DNA from: Mercenaria mercenaria
Taxonomy: Eukaryota > Mollusca > Bivalvia > Venerida > Veneridae
Direction: 5' to 3'
Assembly: GCF_021730395.1 (NCBI RefSeq)
Contig: NC_069367.1
Coordinates: 75,129,501 to 75,193,500, forward strand
Length of the DNA stretch: 64,000 bases
Shown here: positions 21,882-34,850 of the stretch, one piece after another
Position numbering within the stretch: the first letter of the stretch is position 1
How the letters are laid out: each line of letters begins with the position of its first letter
Notes under the pieces: generated by a model
The model's input: the letters and a program-made list of their open reading frames with translations, nothing else
The model's database searches: none
Told to the model about the DNA's origin: nothing
Position numbers and translations under genes: made by a program

Positions 21882-24800
21882 TTGCTTTTAATAATATATA
21901 ATTTCTGAATATAAGAACAAATATTATAAACTACAATTAAATCATGACTAGCACATAACTACTGTACACGCCTAGAAGAGGATCCTCCTTTGGAAGCATA
22001 ACACAACGAAGCAAACCGATAGCAAACTTGGTTTTAAGGTTTGTCAAACAAATGTATTCATAAAAAAAGATATTTATGAAATGAAAAGTGCACATCGGGC
22101 CCCCTCACGGACACTAGCTCCGATTTTTAAAGCGGAACTACTATTATAAATGGTTATTTTGCGATATAAAAGGTCTATCTAAAAAAGCTGATGATACAGG
22201 AACAGGGTTAATTTGAATAACGCTTCACAGCAATAATTGATATAAATGACCCGGTTTCGTAATTTCTGAAAATGTCAGGGTTACGTGAAACACAAATTAT
22301 CTCTATCAGGAGTTTTTTTCTCACAAAATGAGGTAAACAACATTAACATTTTTTGCTATTATAGGTTAACCGAAATAAGTAAATCAAAGAAGCTGTGTTG
22401 CGTCAGTGATGTAAATGTACAATTTGTACATACATCAAATGAAACCTTTTGATGGTTCTTATATTACGAGGATAATCGACGAAAGAACCCGCGATATACG
22501 CGTGCGGGGTGAATACAGAACGTATTTTCTCGACCAGCAGAGGTTAAGGTGTCCGTCCTTAACATTTGGTCTGGAAACAGTTCACCCATCATTTAACACA
22601 GTCGGAACGTCTAGTGAAATGAACTAGCGTCGCTGGCATAGTTTAGTAATTTGAAATACTTTATGTATTACGAAGTGATAAAAAACATATTTGATATCTC
22701 AGACGAAGGAAATACGTTTACACACGTGGGAACGTCAATCAAACAGATCTGTACAAGTCGTTTTCAAATGCGCCAAAACAAGCTGAAATCAATGTATTTT
22801 TTCGAAATCTTTGTATATTAAATTTTATTAGTGCATTTGGAAGAAGGCGAGAAAGTAAATAAGGAAACAAAACTTTAGTCGTCTTCTCTGCGGGTAAATA
22901 GCGGGTAAACTTAACGAAAATTGAGCCGGTTCCATTGTCGATCATATTATGCCAAACATCACTTGGTGTGAATAGTTTTAGAATTTCTTTTAATACAAAT
23001 ATCATGCAGAAGTGATGTAATTCATAAAAATGGGAAATGAAAAATAGTTTAAAGTAACTTCTCTTGCATTTGGCGGTTTTGACTATGCCGATTCTGTCAT
23101 GTCTCTGCAGTTTTGTGCGAAGTAATGACTTGATTTACACTACTATTAATTGTAACAGTTTTGTTCCCTAATAGAAAATAATATATTTTGGTAACACATT
23201 GTAGTACGTAAGCGGATGTGTGTCGGATACGTGCTTGAAGACATTGAAAATTACTTGACACCGAATACTCTGAGCGTGATATATTTACTCACCTCAAAAA
23301 GTACAAATACCGTTATGGCTTTCATATGCAATTATTTAACTACATGATAGCTAACATTGGTGCGGGAACAACTGTCACAAATTCGTTATGTAAGATAGCA
23401 GTCAAGCTGACTTGCAGATGGTTGGTGTTTCTGCCAAGATGCTCACCTGTGCATTCAGTACACCTGTGCATCAGTAATGCCCAGAGGGACACGTGGTTAC
23501 CATACAGTTCTGTTTCGTTTGCATTGATCCACATATAAAGTCTATATATTACATCAGCAAATCTAGAAAAAAAAACACAATAACCAGACTCGGCTTTATT
23601 TAGTGTGAGAGATACTAAAATCCCAAACAAATATCCGTGCCATGTTTGTTCCATTTAAAGTATAGGTATCCAGCAAAGCTGGTTATAAGACTTGTCTTGC
23701 CCTCTTACTGACAACCCGATCCGACGCAAAATTTGCAATTACGAAAATGACACAGATGCTTATAAAAGAAATATGAACCCCTAACATTCCCATTTTAGAA
23801 AAGATGAGTGTTTTTTCTTGCTAGTTCTGGGGATATTAAACAATGAATACATCTTTTTTTTTTCAACGGAAAGAATCCTTAGGAATACGGTAAGTGTATA
23901 GAATAAGATAGGAGGAATTAAGTAAATACAATGCCAAGTAGTGTAACATGTACCCACATGTTAATGGTTAAAACAATTACATATATAATGGTACAGTATC
24001 AGAGCTATGATGTGGGTATTTATGCGCAAGGTTTGCCAAATTGATCGGATAACTAATAGATAAAGAGTTAAAACATGTTGTCTTGCAGAACAGAATGGTT
24101 TCCATAGTTGGATTCAGTGTTGTTATATTTTCTGGTCCTTTGCGATCATTTAGTTCATTCAAAAAATATCACTGTAATAGAGATCCGCATAAGCCGGTGC
24201 TAGGGGGCTTGAGGGATGTTGCACTTTCTATTATCTCAATCAAACCGAGTCTGCTATTATTTTGCTTGGTTGCGTTTTGTTTCCAAAGCATCTTCATATA
24301 GACTTTATTTATAAAACTTAATTGTACCTTATTGACAAATATGTTCAGTTTTACAAGTATAGGTAAGAAGTGAATCTGGATATATGAATTGTGTAACATC
24401 CCGATCCGACGAAAATGACACGGGTTGTGGTTTCAAGGAAGTCAAAATTTGAACCCCTGTCATTTAAGCAAGGTGAATTTTCTTGCTAGTTTTATTTACA
24501 GAATGTTTCAATAATGTATACACATTTTTATCAAAGGAAACAAAATGTAATAGGAAGAATTAAGTAAATACATACACAATGATGACAGCACGCCAGTCAA
24601 AGTGATTACACAGGGAATTTATAATTAATTCTGGTAACAGACAAACGGGATAAATTGTAACCAGGGGTGATAACTATTATTCTAATAAATGTCAAAACAA
24701 CTTTTTAAACTGAACCATTCTATTTTTTTTCTGTATTTAAGGACCGCACTATCATTTAGCGTTACCTCTCAATATTTTGTTTCTATCTAATTATACCCAA

Positions 24801-25084
24801 TATACCTAATACATTTGATAAACTATGTTATCAAAAAGCATGACCCATAGAATTAAATCTAGTTATTATGCAATTACCATAATGAAATCAGTAAATTTGG
24901 ATATATTGAATATGTCATACTTGGAAGTTTGACAAAATAGACATATTATCGTAACCAAATGCAGCAGATATATGGCCAATCCATAGGCTAGAAAACCCAT
25001 TTCGAATTTATCAATATATGTAAACGGAATGCAAAATATTCGAAACTTCAATAATACAAAAGTCTTACTTGTCAAAATCACGGA
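21882..25084. other. non-coding region with old duplications
   Basis: AT-rich, with no gene seen. 23720-23940 and 24390-24590 are diverged copies of one repeat ('ccgatccgacg .. gaatttt cttgctagtt .. gaattaagtaaata'). 24180-24260 matches 6355-6440 in reverse. Short open frames here have no family resemblance. Confidence 0.5.
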
Positions 25085-26200
25085 AGACTATCAAAGGCAA
25101 CGGAACATGTCCTATTAGTCCTTGCTAGGGTACTCTTGGAACGGATGAAGAGGCCATAGATATCAGGCTAAGGGACGAGCAGGCAGGGTTTAGGCCAGGA
25201 GAAACGTGTACAGACCAAATCGCAACACTGCGAATCATCATTGAACAATCCCTGGAATGGCAAACGGCAACCACCTACATGAACTTCATTGACTTCCAGA
25301 AAGCTTTCAACATGATTGATAAGAGAGTTATCTGGAGGATAATGAAGCATTACGGCATACCAGGGAAGATTATCAATATCATCAGCAGTTTTTACGAAGG
25401 CATGAACTGTCACGTCGTGCACAACCCCGACCTCATTTTCTCATTCAACGTTACTATTGGAGTACGCCAGTGTTGTCTGCTCTCACCCACGATCTTCCTT
25501 CTATAGACTGGGTACTGAAGACCACGATGAACGAACCAAGAGGTCTACAATGGACCTTCATCAAAAAGCTTGAAGATCTGGACTTTGCGGATGACATCTG
25601 TCTTCTGTCCCATACGTTCCGGCACATCCAACAAAAAAACGACGCATCTACATCAGACGGCACAAACTACAGGACTGACAATCAACTCCAAGAAAACCAA
25701 ATGCATGCGAATCAACGCAGCACAGACTAACCCCATAGATATTGATAGGAGTCCGGAAGAAGAGGTGGCCAACTTCACGTATCTGGGAAGTGTTGTAGGC
25801 ACAACAGGGGTAACAGAGGAGGACATCAGATCCAGAATCAGAAAAGCTAGACAGGCATTCGCTACCCTGATGCGAATCTGGAAGAACAGAAATATACGCC
25901 ACTCAACTAAGCTCAAGCTATTCAACTCCAATGTACTGTCCGTCCTGTTTTATGGTTCTGAAACATGGCGCCACACCAAACAGCTAGACAACAAACTACA
26001 GATATTCGTATACACCTGCCTCAGACAGATTCTCCGAATCCGTTGGTCAGAGACCATCCCCAACAGGGAACTCTGGAGGAGAACAAAACAAACACCGATA
26101 GCCACCATCATCAGGCAAAGGAAATGGAGATGGATCGGCCACATGCTCCGCAGAGGCCCTGACAACATAGTCAGACATTCTTTCGACTGAAACCCCCCAT
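25085..26200 (+). mobile_element. LINE (non-LTR retrotransposon), decayed RT and C-terminal part
   Basis: Reverse transcriptase of a non-LTR element, possibly RTE-like. In order: D-E-Q-A-G-F-R-P-G (25175), D-F-Q-K-A-F (25290), G-I-P-G-K-I (25355), G-V-R-Q (25460), then L-D-F-A-D-D-I-C-L-L (25576, the catalytic motif), a thumb region with F-T-Y-L-G-S (25770), the Y-G-S-E-T-W block (25953), and K-W-R-W-I-G-H-M-L-R-R (26120), a C-terminal motif common in such elements. The reading frame changes at least twice, a stop follows G-V-R-Q-C-C-L-L-S-P, and the endonuclease is absent. It is a 5'-truncated dead copy that directly precedes the 24 bp array. Confidence 0.85.
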
Positions 26201-26365
26201 GTAAAAGAGGCCAAAGCAATTGCCCAAGACTGACTAAGATGGCGTCAAGTGGTGAAAGCCCTATGCCTCATGGTGCGAAGAGGATTAAACGTAAAAGAAC
26301 AATCAGTTTTCACATTACGACTCTTGCAAGTTCGAGAATGTTACCCTTCACTGGATTGTTGCTAT

Positions 26366-28427
26366 CAAACTCCGCGATATGAAACATACCAAACTCCGTG
26401 CCATGAAGCCTACCATACTCCATGACATGAAGCCTACCAAACTCTGTGACATGAAGCCTACAAAACTCCGTGACATGAAGCTTACAAAAATCCGTGACAT
26501 GAAGCATACCAAACTCCGTGACAGGTTGCCTACCAAACTTCAGGACATGAAACCTACCAAACTCAATGACATGATACCTACCAAACTCCACGACATGAGT
26601 CATACCAAACTCCATGACATGAAGCATACCAAACTCCGTGACATGAAGCATACCAAACTCTGTGACATGAAGCCTGCCAAACTCCATGACATGAAGTATA
26701 CCAAACTCCGTGACATGAAGCCTACAAAACTCCATGACATGAAGCCTACCAAACTCCATGACATCAAGCCTACCAAACACCGTGACATGTTGTCTACCAA
26801 ACTCTGTGACATGGAACCTACCAAATTCCGTGACATGAAGCATACCAAACTCCGTGACATGAAGCCTACCAAACTCCATGACATGAAGTCCACCAAACTC
26901 CTTGATATGTTCCCTACAAAACTCCATGACATGAAGCCTACCAAATTCTGTGACATGAAGCATACGAAACTCCGTGACATGTTGCCTACCAAACTGTAGG
27001 ACATGAAACCTATCAATCTCAATAAAATGATACCTACCAAACTCCACGATATGAGACATACCAAACTCCATGACATGAAGCCTACCAAACTCTGGGACAT
27101 GGGACACATCTTATTCAGTTACATGAAGCATACCAAAAACTGTGACATGAAATCTTCCAAACACTGTGACATGAAGCCTACCAAACTCCATGACATGAAC
27201 CATACCAATCTCCATGATAAGAAGCATACCAAATTCCGTGACTGACATGTTGCCTACCAAACTCCATGACATAAAGCTTACCAAAATCCGTGACATGAAG
27301 CATACCAAACTCCGTGACATGTTGCCTACCAAACTTCAGGACATGAAACGTACCAAACTCAAGGACATGATACCTACCAAACTCCACGACATGAGTCATA
27401 CCAAACTTCATGACATGAAGCCCACCATACTCTTTGACATGAAGCCTACCAAATTCCATTAAATGAAGCATACCAGATTCCATGACATGAAGCATACCAG
27501 ACTGTGTGACATGAAGCCTACCAAACTCCATGACTTGAAGTATACCAATCTCCATGATAAGAAGCATACCAAACTCTTTGACTGACATGTTGCCTACCAA
27601 ACTCCATGACATAAAGCTTACCAAAATCCGTGGCATAAAGCTTACCAAACTTCAGGACATGAAACCTACCAAACACAATGACATGATACCTACCAAACTC
27701 CACGACATGAGACATACCAAACTCCGCGACATGAAATATACCATACTCAGTGACATGAAGCCTGCCAAACTTCATGTCATAAAGCCTACCAAACTACGTG
27801 ACATGAAACACACCAAACTCCGTGACATGAAGCATACCAAACTCCGTGACATGAAATAGACCATACTCAGTGACATGAAGCCTGCCAAACTTCATGTCAT
27901 AAAGCCTACCAAACTACGTGACATGAAACATACCAAACTCCGTGACATGAAGTATACCAAACTCCGTGACATGAAATATACCATACTCAGTGACATAAAG
28001 CCTACCAAACTACGTGACATGAAACATACCAAACTCCGTGACATGAAGCATACCAAACTCCGTAACATGAAACAAACAACTCCGTGACATGAAGCCTACA
28101 TTACTCTGCGACCTAAAACAAACCAAACTCCATGAAATGAAGCCTACCAAACTCTATGACATGAAGAATACCAAACACCGAGACATGAAGCGTACCAAAC
28201 TCCGTGGCGTAAAGCCTACCAGACTCCATGACATGAAGTATACAAAACTCCATGACAAGAAGCCTACAAAACTCAATGACATGAAGCCTACCAAACTTCA
28301 TGACACAAAGTATACCAAACTCCATGACATGATGCCTACCAAACTCATTGACATGATACCTACCAAACTCCATGACATGAAGTATACAAAACTCCATGAC
28401 ATGAAGCCTACTAAACTCTGTAATACT
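26366..28427 (+). repeat. 24 bp tandem array, about 86 copies
   Basis: The unit is close to 'accaaactccgtgacatgaa' plus gcat (24 bp). Because 24 is a multiple of three, long open frames appear on both strands (T-K-L-R-D-M-K-H on plus, V-M-E-F-G-R-L-H on minus); they are by-products of the repeat. Higher-order structure is visible: a block with 'ttcaggacatgaaacc' recurs near 26535, 26995, 27330 and 27648, and a block with 'gtgactgacatgttgcc' recurs at 27238 and 27576, 338 bp apart. Confidence 0.95.
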
Positions 28428-28440
28428 ATAACACCTGGTT

Positions 28441-28551
28441 TAAGGTGCGAATGGAAATATCTGACTCGATAGTAACTGGTTAGGTGGTAACCATGGTCTG
28501 CCGAATTACCGCGAAACACTTACCCGAGAGCCAGATATTTCCATCAGCACC
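28441..28551. repeat. inverted repeat between the two arrays
   Basis: 'aaggtgcgaatggaaatatc' near 28441 is matched in reverse by 'agatatttccatcagcacct' near 28532, giving arms of about 25 bp around a 60 bp centre. It may be a small foldback element. Confidence 0.65.
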
Positions 28552-28677
28552 TTCTAATAATGATAGACTCTTTTTCTTGCATACCATATTCTTAAACTAA
28601 TAGAAATATAACTGAAAATACATTTATTATACTAGCGTATGAATTTACGCATTCATTCATAAATTTCATCACGTGAG

Positions 28678-28705
28678 TCATCTTACACCCCGGAGTGTAA
28701 GATGA
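28678..28705. repeat. 26 bp near-perfect palindrome
   Basis: CATCTTACAC, CCCGGA, GTGTAAGATG: the outer ten bases on each side are perfectly complementary. It lies at the left edge of the 52 bp array. Confidence 0.85.
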
Positions 28706-30606
28706 GTTTTTCCAGCATCTGCAAAAACACAGGAAGATTCTGCCTGGCATGCAAGAAGAGTGTTTAGCACCGAAAAAACACGAGAAAATCCTGTCTGGTA
28801 TGCAAGAAGAGTGTATAGCAGCGACAAAAACACGGGAAAATCCTGCCTGGCATGCAAGAAGTGTTTAGCAACGACAAAAACACGGGAAAATCCAGCCTGG
28901 CATGCAAGAAGAGTGTTTAGAACCGATAAACACACGGGAAATTCCTGTCTGGTATGCAAAAAGAGTGTTTAGCACCGACAAAAAACACGGGAAAGTCCTG
29001 CCTGGCATGCAAGAAGTCTTTAGCAACGACAAAAACACGGGAAAATCCTGCCTGGTATGCAAGAAGTGTTTAGCAACGACAAAAACACGGGAAAATCCTG
29101 CCTGGCATGCAAGAAGAGTGTTTAGCAACGACAAAAACACGGGAAATTCCTGTCTGGTATGCAAGAAGAGTGTTTAGCACCGACAAAAACACGGGAAAAT
29201 CCTGCGTGGCATGCAAGAAGAGTGTTTAGAACTGATAAACACACGGGAAATTCCTGTCTGGTATGCAAGAAGAGTGTTTAGCACCGACAAAAAACACGGG
29301 AAAATCCTGCCTGGCATGCAAGAAGAGTGTTTAGCACCGACAAAAACACGGGAAAATCCTGTCTAGTATGCAAGAAGAGTGTTTAGCACCGACAAAAACA
29401 CGGGAAAATTCTGCCTGGCATGCAAGAAGTCTTTAGCACCGACAAAAACACGGGAAAATCCTGCCTGGAATGCAAGAAGAGTGTTTAGCACCGATAAAAA
29501 CACGGGAAATTCCTGTCTGGTATGCAAGAAGAGTGTTTAGCACCGACAAAAGCACGGGAAAATCCTGCGTGGCTTGCAAGAAGAGTGTTTAGCACCGACA
29601 GAAACACGGGAAAATCCTGCCTGGCATGCAAGAAGAGTGTTTAGCACCGACAAAAACACGAGAAAATCTTGTCTGGTATGCAAGAAGAGTGTTTAGCAGC
29701 GACGGGAAAATCCTGCCTGGCATGCAAGAAGTGTTTAGCACCGACAAAAACACGGGAAAATCCTGTCTGGCATGCAAGAAGAGTGTTTAGCACCGACAAA
29801 AACACGGGAAAATCCTGCCTGGCATGCAAGAAGAGTGTTTAGCACCGACAGAAACACGGGAAAATCCTGCCTGGCATGCAAGAAGAGTGTTTAGCACCGA
29901 CAAAAACACGAGAAAATCTTGTCTGGTATGCAAGAAGAGTGTTTAGCAGCGACGGGAAAATCCTGCCTGGCATGCAAGAAGTGTTTAGCACCGACAAAAA
30001 CACGAGAAAATCCTGTCTGGTATGCAAGAAGAGTGTTTAGCAGCGACAAAAACACGGGAAAATCCTGCCTGGCATGCAAGAAGAGTGTTTAGCACCGACA
30101 AAAACACGGGAAATCCTGTCTGGTATGCAAGAAGAGTGTTTAGCAGCGATAAAAACACGGGAAAATCCTGCCTGGCATGCAAGAAGTGTTTAGCACCGAC
30201 AAAAACACGGGACATTCCTGCCTGGCATGCAAGAAGTGTTTAGCGCCGACAAAAACACGGGAAAATCCTGCCTGGCATGCAAGAAGAGTGTTTAGCACCG
30301 ACAAAAACACGGGAAATTCCTGTCTGGTATGCAAGAAGGGGTTTTCCAGCACCGGCAAAAGCACGGGAAAATCCTGCCTGGCATGCAAGAAGAGTGTTTA
30401 GCAGAGACAAAAACACGGGAAATTCCTGTCTGGTATGCAAGAAGGGGTTTTCCAGCACCGGCAAAAGCACGGGAAAATCCTGCCTGGCATGCAAGAAGAG
30501 TGTTTAGCACCGACAAAAACACGGGAAATTCCTGTCTGGTTTGCAAGAAGGGTTTTCCAGCACCGGCAAAAGCACGGGAAAATCCAGTCTAGAATGCAAG
30601 AAAGGA
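28703..30606 (+). repeat. 52 bp tandem array, about 36 copies
   Basis: The unit is 'aagaagagtgtttagcaccg' + 'acaaaaacacgggaaaatcc' + 'tgcctggcatgc'. Two versions mix through the array: one with 'tgcctggcatgc' and one with 'tgtctggtatgc'. Some units lack 'agag', and two lack most of 'caaaaacac'. A block of 250 bp (29581-29830) is repeated almost exactly at 29831-30080. The last copies (30340-30590) have a variant 'ggggttttccagcaccggc'. Open frames here are artefacts. Confidence 0.95.
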
Positions 30607-31295
30607 CATTCCGTTCTCTCATTTTACAAATAAAAGTTCACGCACTGTGCTGTTACTTTTTTGTCCCTATAACGTGAGCCAAAAGAACTACTCTTTCAAT
30701 ATTAACCCAGCAAAGTGAGTACAAGTTTCCCTCTACTCGGGAATCACGTGTGCAAATTGTGAATGATCGTTGTCTAAACATGTGAACGTTACTTGTTTGT
30801 ATTTCAAAGAGTCATGAAAGGGAAGTGAATCACAAAAACTATGTTCCGTCATCTTCAAAAAATAAGATTGAAAATATTTTGAAGATATCGTCCTAATTAT
30901 CCTAATCTATTTAATTAGGTATATAATCTGACGGGTACATAAACAAATGATAACACCCAAATCGGTGGGAATTGTTGTTACGTTAACGTCTTTAAAGTAA
31001 CGTCAACTCGAAAAATGACGTCATAATATGCCAGTAAGATTGTTTGTTTCATTTCCATAGAAACATATATGTCTTCGCTTGGAAATAATTACACCTACAT
31101 CAAATGAACGGCGTAATTGTTCAGTTCAGATCGGCACAAATCGGCCCTTGGCACCCAACGTAGTAAACAACATCGGCCCGAAATCGGCCCTTGGCATAGA
31201 AGTGGTTAAATGATAAACTTTATATGTATAGATCTAAATTTATATTGTAGGCTATGACAAAAGTTTACGTAAATAAAATACATTATAATATGCTT
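30607..31295. other. non-coding spacer
   Basis: Ordinary AT-rich sequence. A short inverted feature lies around 'gttacgttaacgtctttaaagtaacgtcaac' (30975-31005) and a repeated 'atcggccc' occurs around 31135-31190. No gene seen. Confidence 0.4.
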
Positions 31296-31510
31296 GTTTC
31301 TGTTAAAACACGCTTACGCTAGAATGACGTCACGTTAACGTGCGATGACGTCAATGTTCCCGTTGTGGCCAAGAAAGAGTACTACTATATTTTATCTACT
31401 AGCTGTTTTCGATTAAGAGCATATTAGAATCGAAATGATTTATCGCAAAACCGTGTTTTAACACTATTTATACACTCGGACGGTAATACGTCGTATAAAT
31501 AATTTTATAT
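31296..31510 (-). mobile_element. palindromic MITE, partial copy
   Basis: Matches the inner part and one arm of the 7494-7914 element in reverse ('gaatgacgtcacgttaacgt', 'catattagaatcgaaat', 'tgttttaacactatttata'). One end is missing. Confidence 0.65.
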
Positions 31511-32457
31511 TCATCCACCATTGGAGTCATTAAACACTCCAGTGACAATAAACACTTTGGTGCTAAACAGATGTGCCTATAGTTTCACTATCCAGCATCG
31601 AAATAGTCGAGCACGCTGTCTCCCGTGACAGCTCTTGTTAATGTGAGCAAGCCATCCAGGGTGTAGTTCTACCCAAGTGCCCACTCATGCCTGAAATATT
31701 ACACGGATTGGCATCTAGGCGTCTTCTTCCTCATAAAAACCTGTCTTAATTTGTGGTTGTGGATGTTCTAACGATTTGTCGTAGTTGTAAAAGTTGTTGT
31801 ATCTCCGGTTTTCCTTAATTTTTTAATTGCCATATCACGAAATCACAAAACACGTGAAATCATTTACATTGTGGACTATTCGTGGAATTACCGTGAATTG
31901 TGCCAACGAAGTTTGATATCACAGTTTCAATCACACCAGCGGTGGAATCATCCAAACCATGACGAAGCAGCAGGACCAGACCGTATTTGACCAGTAAAAG
32001 TCTTAAGACTTATATCAGGGCTAAAGTTGTTAGTGTTCTGATTTTAGCTATTTTTCAATACATCATTTCACTAGACTGGACCAAGGCTTTTGTCTGTCCA
32101 CTGTTCAAACAAGGAGAGAAACCCCACACATTATTGGCATACACTCTAAACTGGTCTATATTGACCATCCTTGAGAGAAACAAAAAGTGGACTTTACTGG
32201 TAGGTGGTTTTTATTCACAGATTTAAACGCAGTGTGTTAAGATCGGAAACATGTTCACTGATGTTGACAAATATGGTAGATTTCTTTGTCCAAGTAGGGA
32301 TCGCCAGTCCCTATCCACCTATTACTCTCAAATAGTTTGCTGGACATCCAAGCTTTCATTATCAAATTCAACATTAAATATTTCAAGAAAGAAGGAAAAC
32401 AATGCACACTGACATAGATCACAAATCATAAAGACACTTGGAATGCAAGCAAGAATT
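31511..32457. other. non-coding spacer
   Basis: A small hairpin (ttggagtcattaaacactccag, 31523-31545) stands out. Nothing else is recognisable; short open frames lack family features. Confidence 0.35.
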
Positions 32458-34189
32458 TTTATTTCATAAAATATATATATAATGTGAACACTTTAAATAT
32501 GCTTATATGCATTAAAACAAAGCATTATATCAAATAAATTGCAAAGGTATGGGACCTAAATAAATTATACAATATATAAAAGCAGATAACAAAATAGCAG
32601 TGTGCAGTACAGTTCCCCTACAGCCAAACTAAATACTAACTATGTGTACAGATACTTAATGATCTTAATAATCCTTCAGCTGCTTAATAACATATTCAAC
32701 AAAAAAAACACCTTTTATTCTTTATCTACTTTTAAAAGGGTACACCTTAAGATTTATGCTTTTTTTCTCAATTAATAAACGAGATCTATTTTGATTTGTC
32801 AGACGATAATAAATGAACAGTAAAACCAGAGAAATTTTTTGAGTTCTTGGCCAATTCATTTGTAATCAATCTGTAAATAACTTTCTTTACCAGTTAAGTT
32901 ACCAGAATTTTTTGTGTGTAAAATAAAACAAATTTAGTTGTACTTTATCAGTATACACATAGAATATTAAATTATACAGATTCAGCTTTTTGGTGTTATA
33001 TAGATATTGGCAGCTCTTGTAAGGTTTTAACACCTGGAAGCCCTATGCCCCTATAGATTTTGCACATTTTCAAATTCTATTGTTTGTCTGTTAAAACCAA
33101 ATAAAACTATTCCTGTTTACAGGCATTCAATCTTATACATCTCATAAATCTGAGCAATACAGTGCTTTAGATAAGTTGTCCAAAAAATACAAAATCAAAA
33201 ACTGCAAAAATTACTTGAAAACATTTACTTCAGTACTGCATTTCAAAAGTGCGAAAAATCTGATCAAATAAAACTAACATTCCCATTAAAAATGTTACCA
33301 TGTAAAAAAGCTGCCAGTCATCGAGATAAAAATCGAAAAGATCTGAGTAAGACATATTTAACTGAGCGAACGCAAGTTGTTCAAACTAAAGCACACGATG
33401 CCATTCCCTCTATACAAACAGCTAAATCTGCTACTCTTAATGCCACAAAATCCTATGTACATCAAAACCAAACAGATTTATTTAAAAACCCAAACACTTT
33501 CATTTCCAAACACAATAGGGTTGTTGTACCATCATTTTTGTAAGGCTACTGGTATGTGTATAGCCATTTCTTTTTTTATGCAACAAGTGACTGAGGTGTC
33601 AAAGTTAAATATATTGTTAATTCCATACAATTCAGCTGCACACATCTAATTTGTTCTTGTACAACCTGAATTTTAATTTTCAAATATATGGATTTATGTG
33701 TCTTATGAAATTTTTCTACCCCATTTTTATCCTCAGATGCTCAATATTTGACAACTCAATCTCCCTATCCTGTATTATACTGGACACATATATCAAATCA
33801 CCTTACTTTTGATTCAAGTTTCGTAAACACAAATATAAATAACAAAATAAAGAAAACTTTACTTGAAAAATGAAAAAAATAACCATTTTCATGCAAAAGC
33901 ATGTATAAACAAAGAAAAAATGAACAGGAATAAAACAGACATACCGGTACTCAGATAAAGAAAACAAAAAATATACATACAATATGAAACCAATGAAAGA
34001 CGAAATTATGAACCAATAAAATTGGACAAATGCCAAGAACAGAAATAATATTGAAACTTTCAAAAACTGCTTTTTCTGCATTTATACACACACTGGTATC
34101 TATTTCAAACTCTGACAGAAATGCAGTTTTAAAACTGAAATGAAATGGAAGATGTATAATTGCACCACAATATCTTTACAAAGGTTATA

Positions 34190-34383
34190 TTTAAGAAACA
34201 ATTTATAGCAAGAGTGTTTTAACACTATTTATGCATGATGGGCGGTTATACGTCGGGCGTAATAATTTCATGAGGGCGCAGCCTAGTGAAATTATTTGTA
34301 CGATGTATTACCGCCTGAGTGTATAAATAGTGTTAAAACACTCTTTTACTATAAATTATTTTGATTCTAATATGGCCTTAGAC
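34190..34383 (+). mobile_element. palindromic MITE, half copy
   Basis: Left arm and inner segment of the 7494-7914 element: 'ttaagaaacaatttatagca' to 'ttttgattctaatatggcc'. The right arm is absent, and a pearl-like stretch follows at once. Confidence 0.7.
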
Positions 34384-34850
34384 CTAGTTCTTGCACAGGA
34401 CTCTCTGTCCCATGGTGGTGACGATTTGGCCAAGTTACATCAAAATCCCTCCATGCATGAAGAAGAAATGCTTCAGACAAATTTGTCATTCTTGTATCTG
34501 ACATCTGACCTTAAGTGTGACCTTTACCTTAGACCGATGGACCTGGTTCTTGCACATGACACTCCATGTCATGATGGTGAACAGTAGTGCCAATTTACAT
34601 CAAAATCCCTCCATGCAAGAAGAAATGCTCCGGACAAAGTAATTCTTAAATTTGACCTTTGACCTGTGTGACATTGACCTTAGACCTAGCAACCTGGTTC
34701 TGCGCATGACACTCCATCTCGTGATGAACATTTGTGCCAAGTTACATTAAAATCCCTCCATGCATGAAGAAATGCTCTGGACAAAATTTGTGGATTCTGC
34801 CTGCCTGACCACCCAACCATAACATGTCCCGTCTTTCAGGCAAGCGTATA
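34384..34850 (-). mobile_element. pearl-like monomers, family A/K fragment
   Basis: Three monomers of about 150 bp with 'cctggttcttgcacatgacac' and 'aaaatccctccatgcatgaa' (34400, 34545 and 34690). In reverse complement they resemble the family A monomers (ccatggaggg-attttga). Only 'ctttcaggcaagcgtataaa' near 34837 resembles a terminus. A relative lies at 60180-60520. Confidence 0.55.

Noticed and set aside
26310-28400. Long open frames of up to 265 codons on both strands in the 24 bp array
   Set aside because: They follow from the unit length being a multiple of three. Several frames on both strands are open together, and the peptides are simple octapeptide repeats without start context or splice sites.
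26366-30606. A CRISPR-like array
   Set aside because: The repeats are contiguous without unique spacers, and the DNA is clearly animal.
28678-30677. Numerous open frames of 60-100 codons in the 52 bp array
   Set aside because: They appear in every frame with a 156 bp periodicity and have no family resemblance; they are by-products of the minisatellite.
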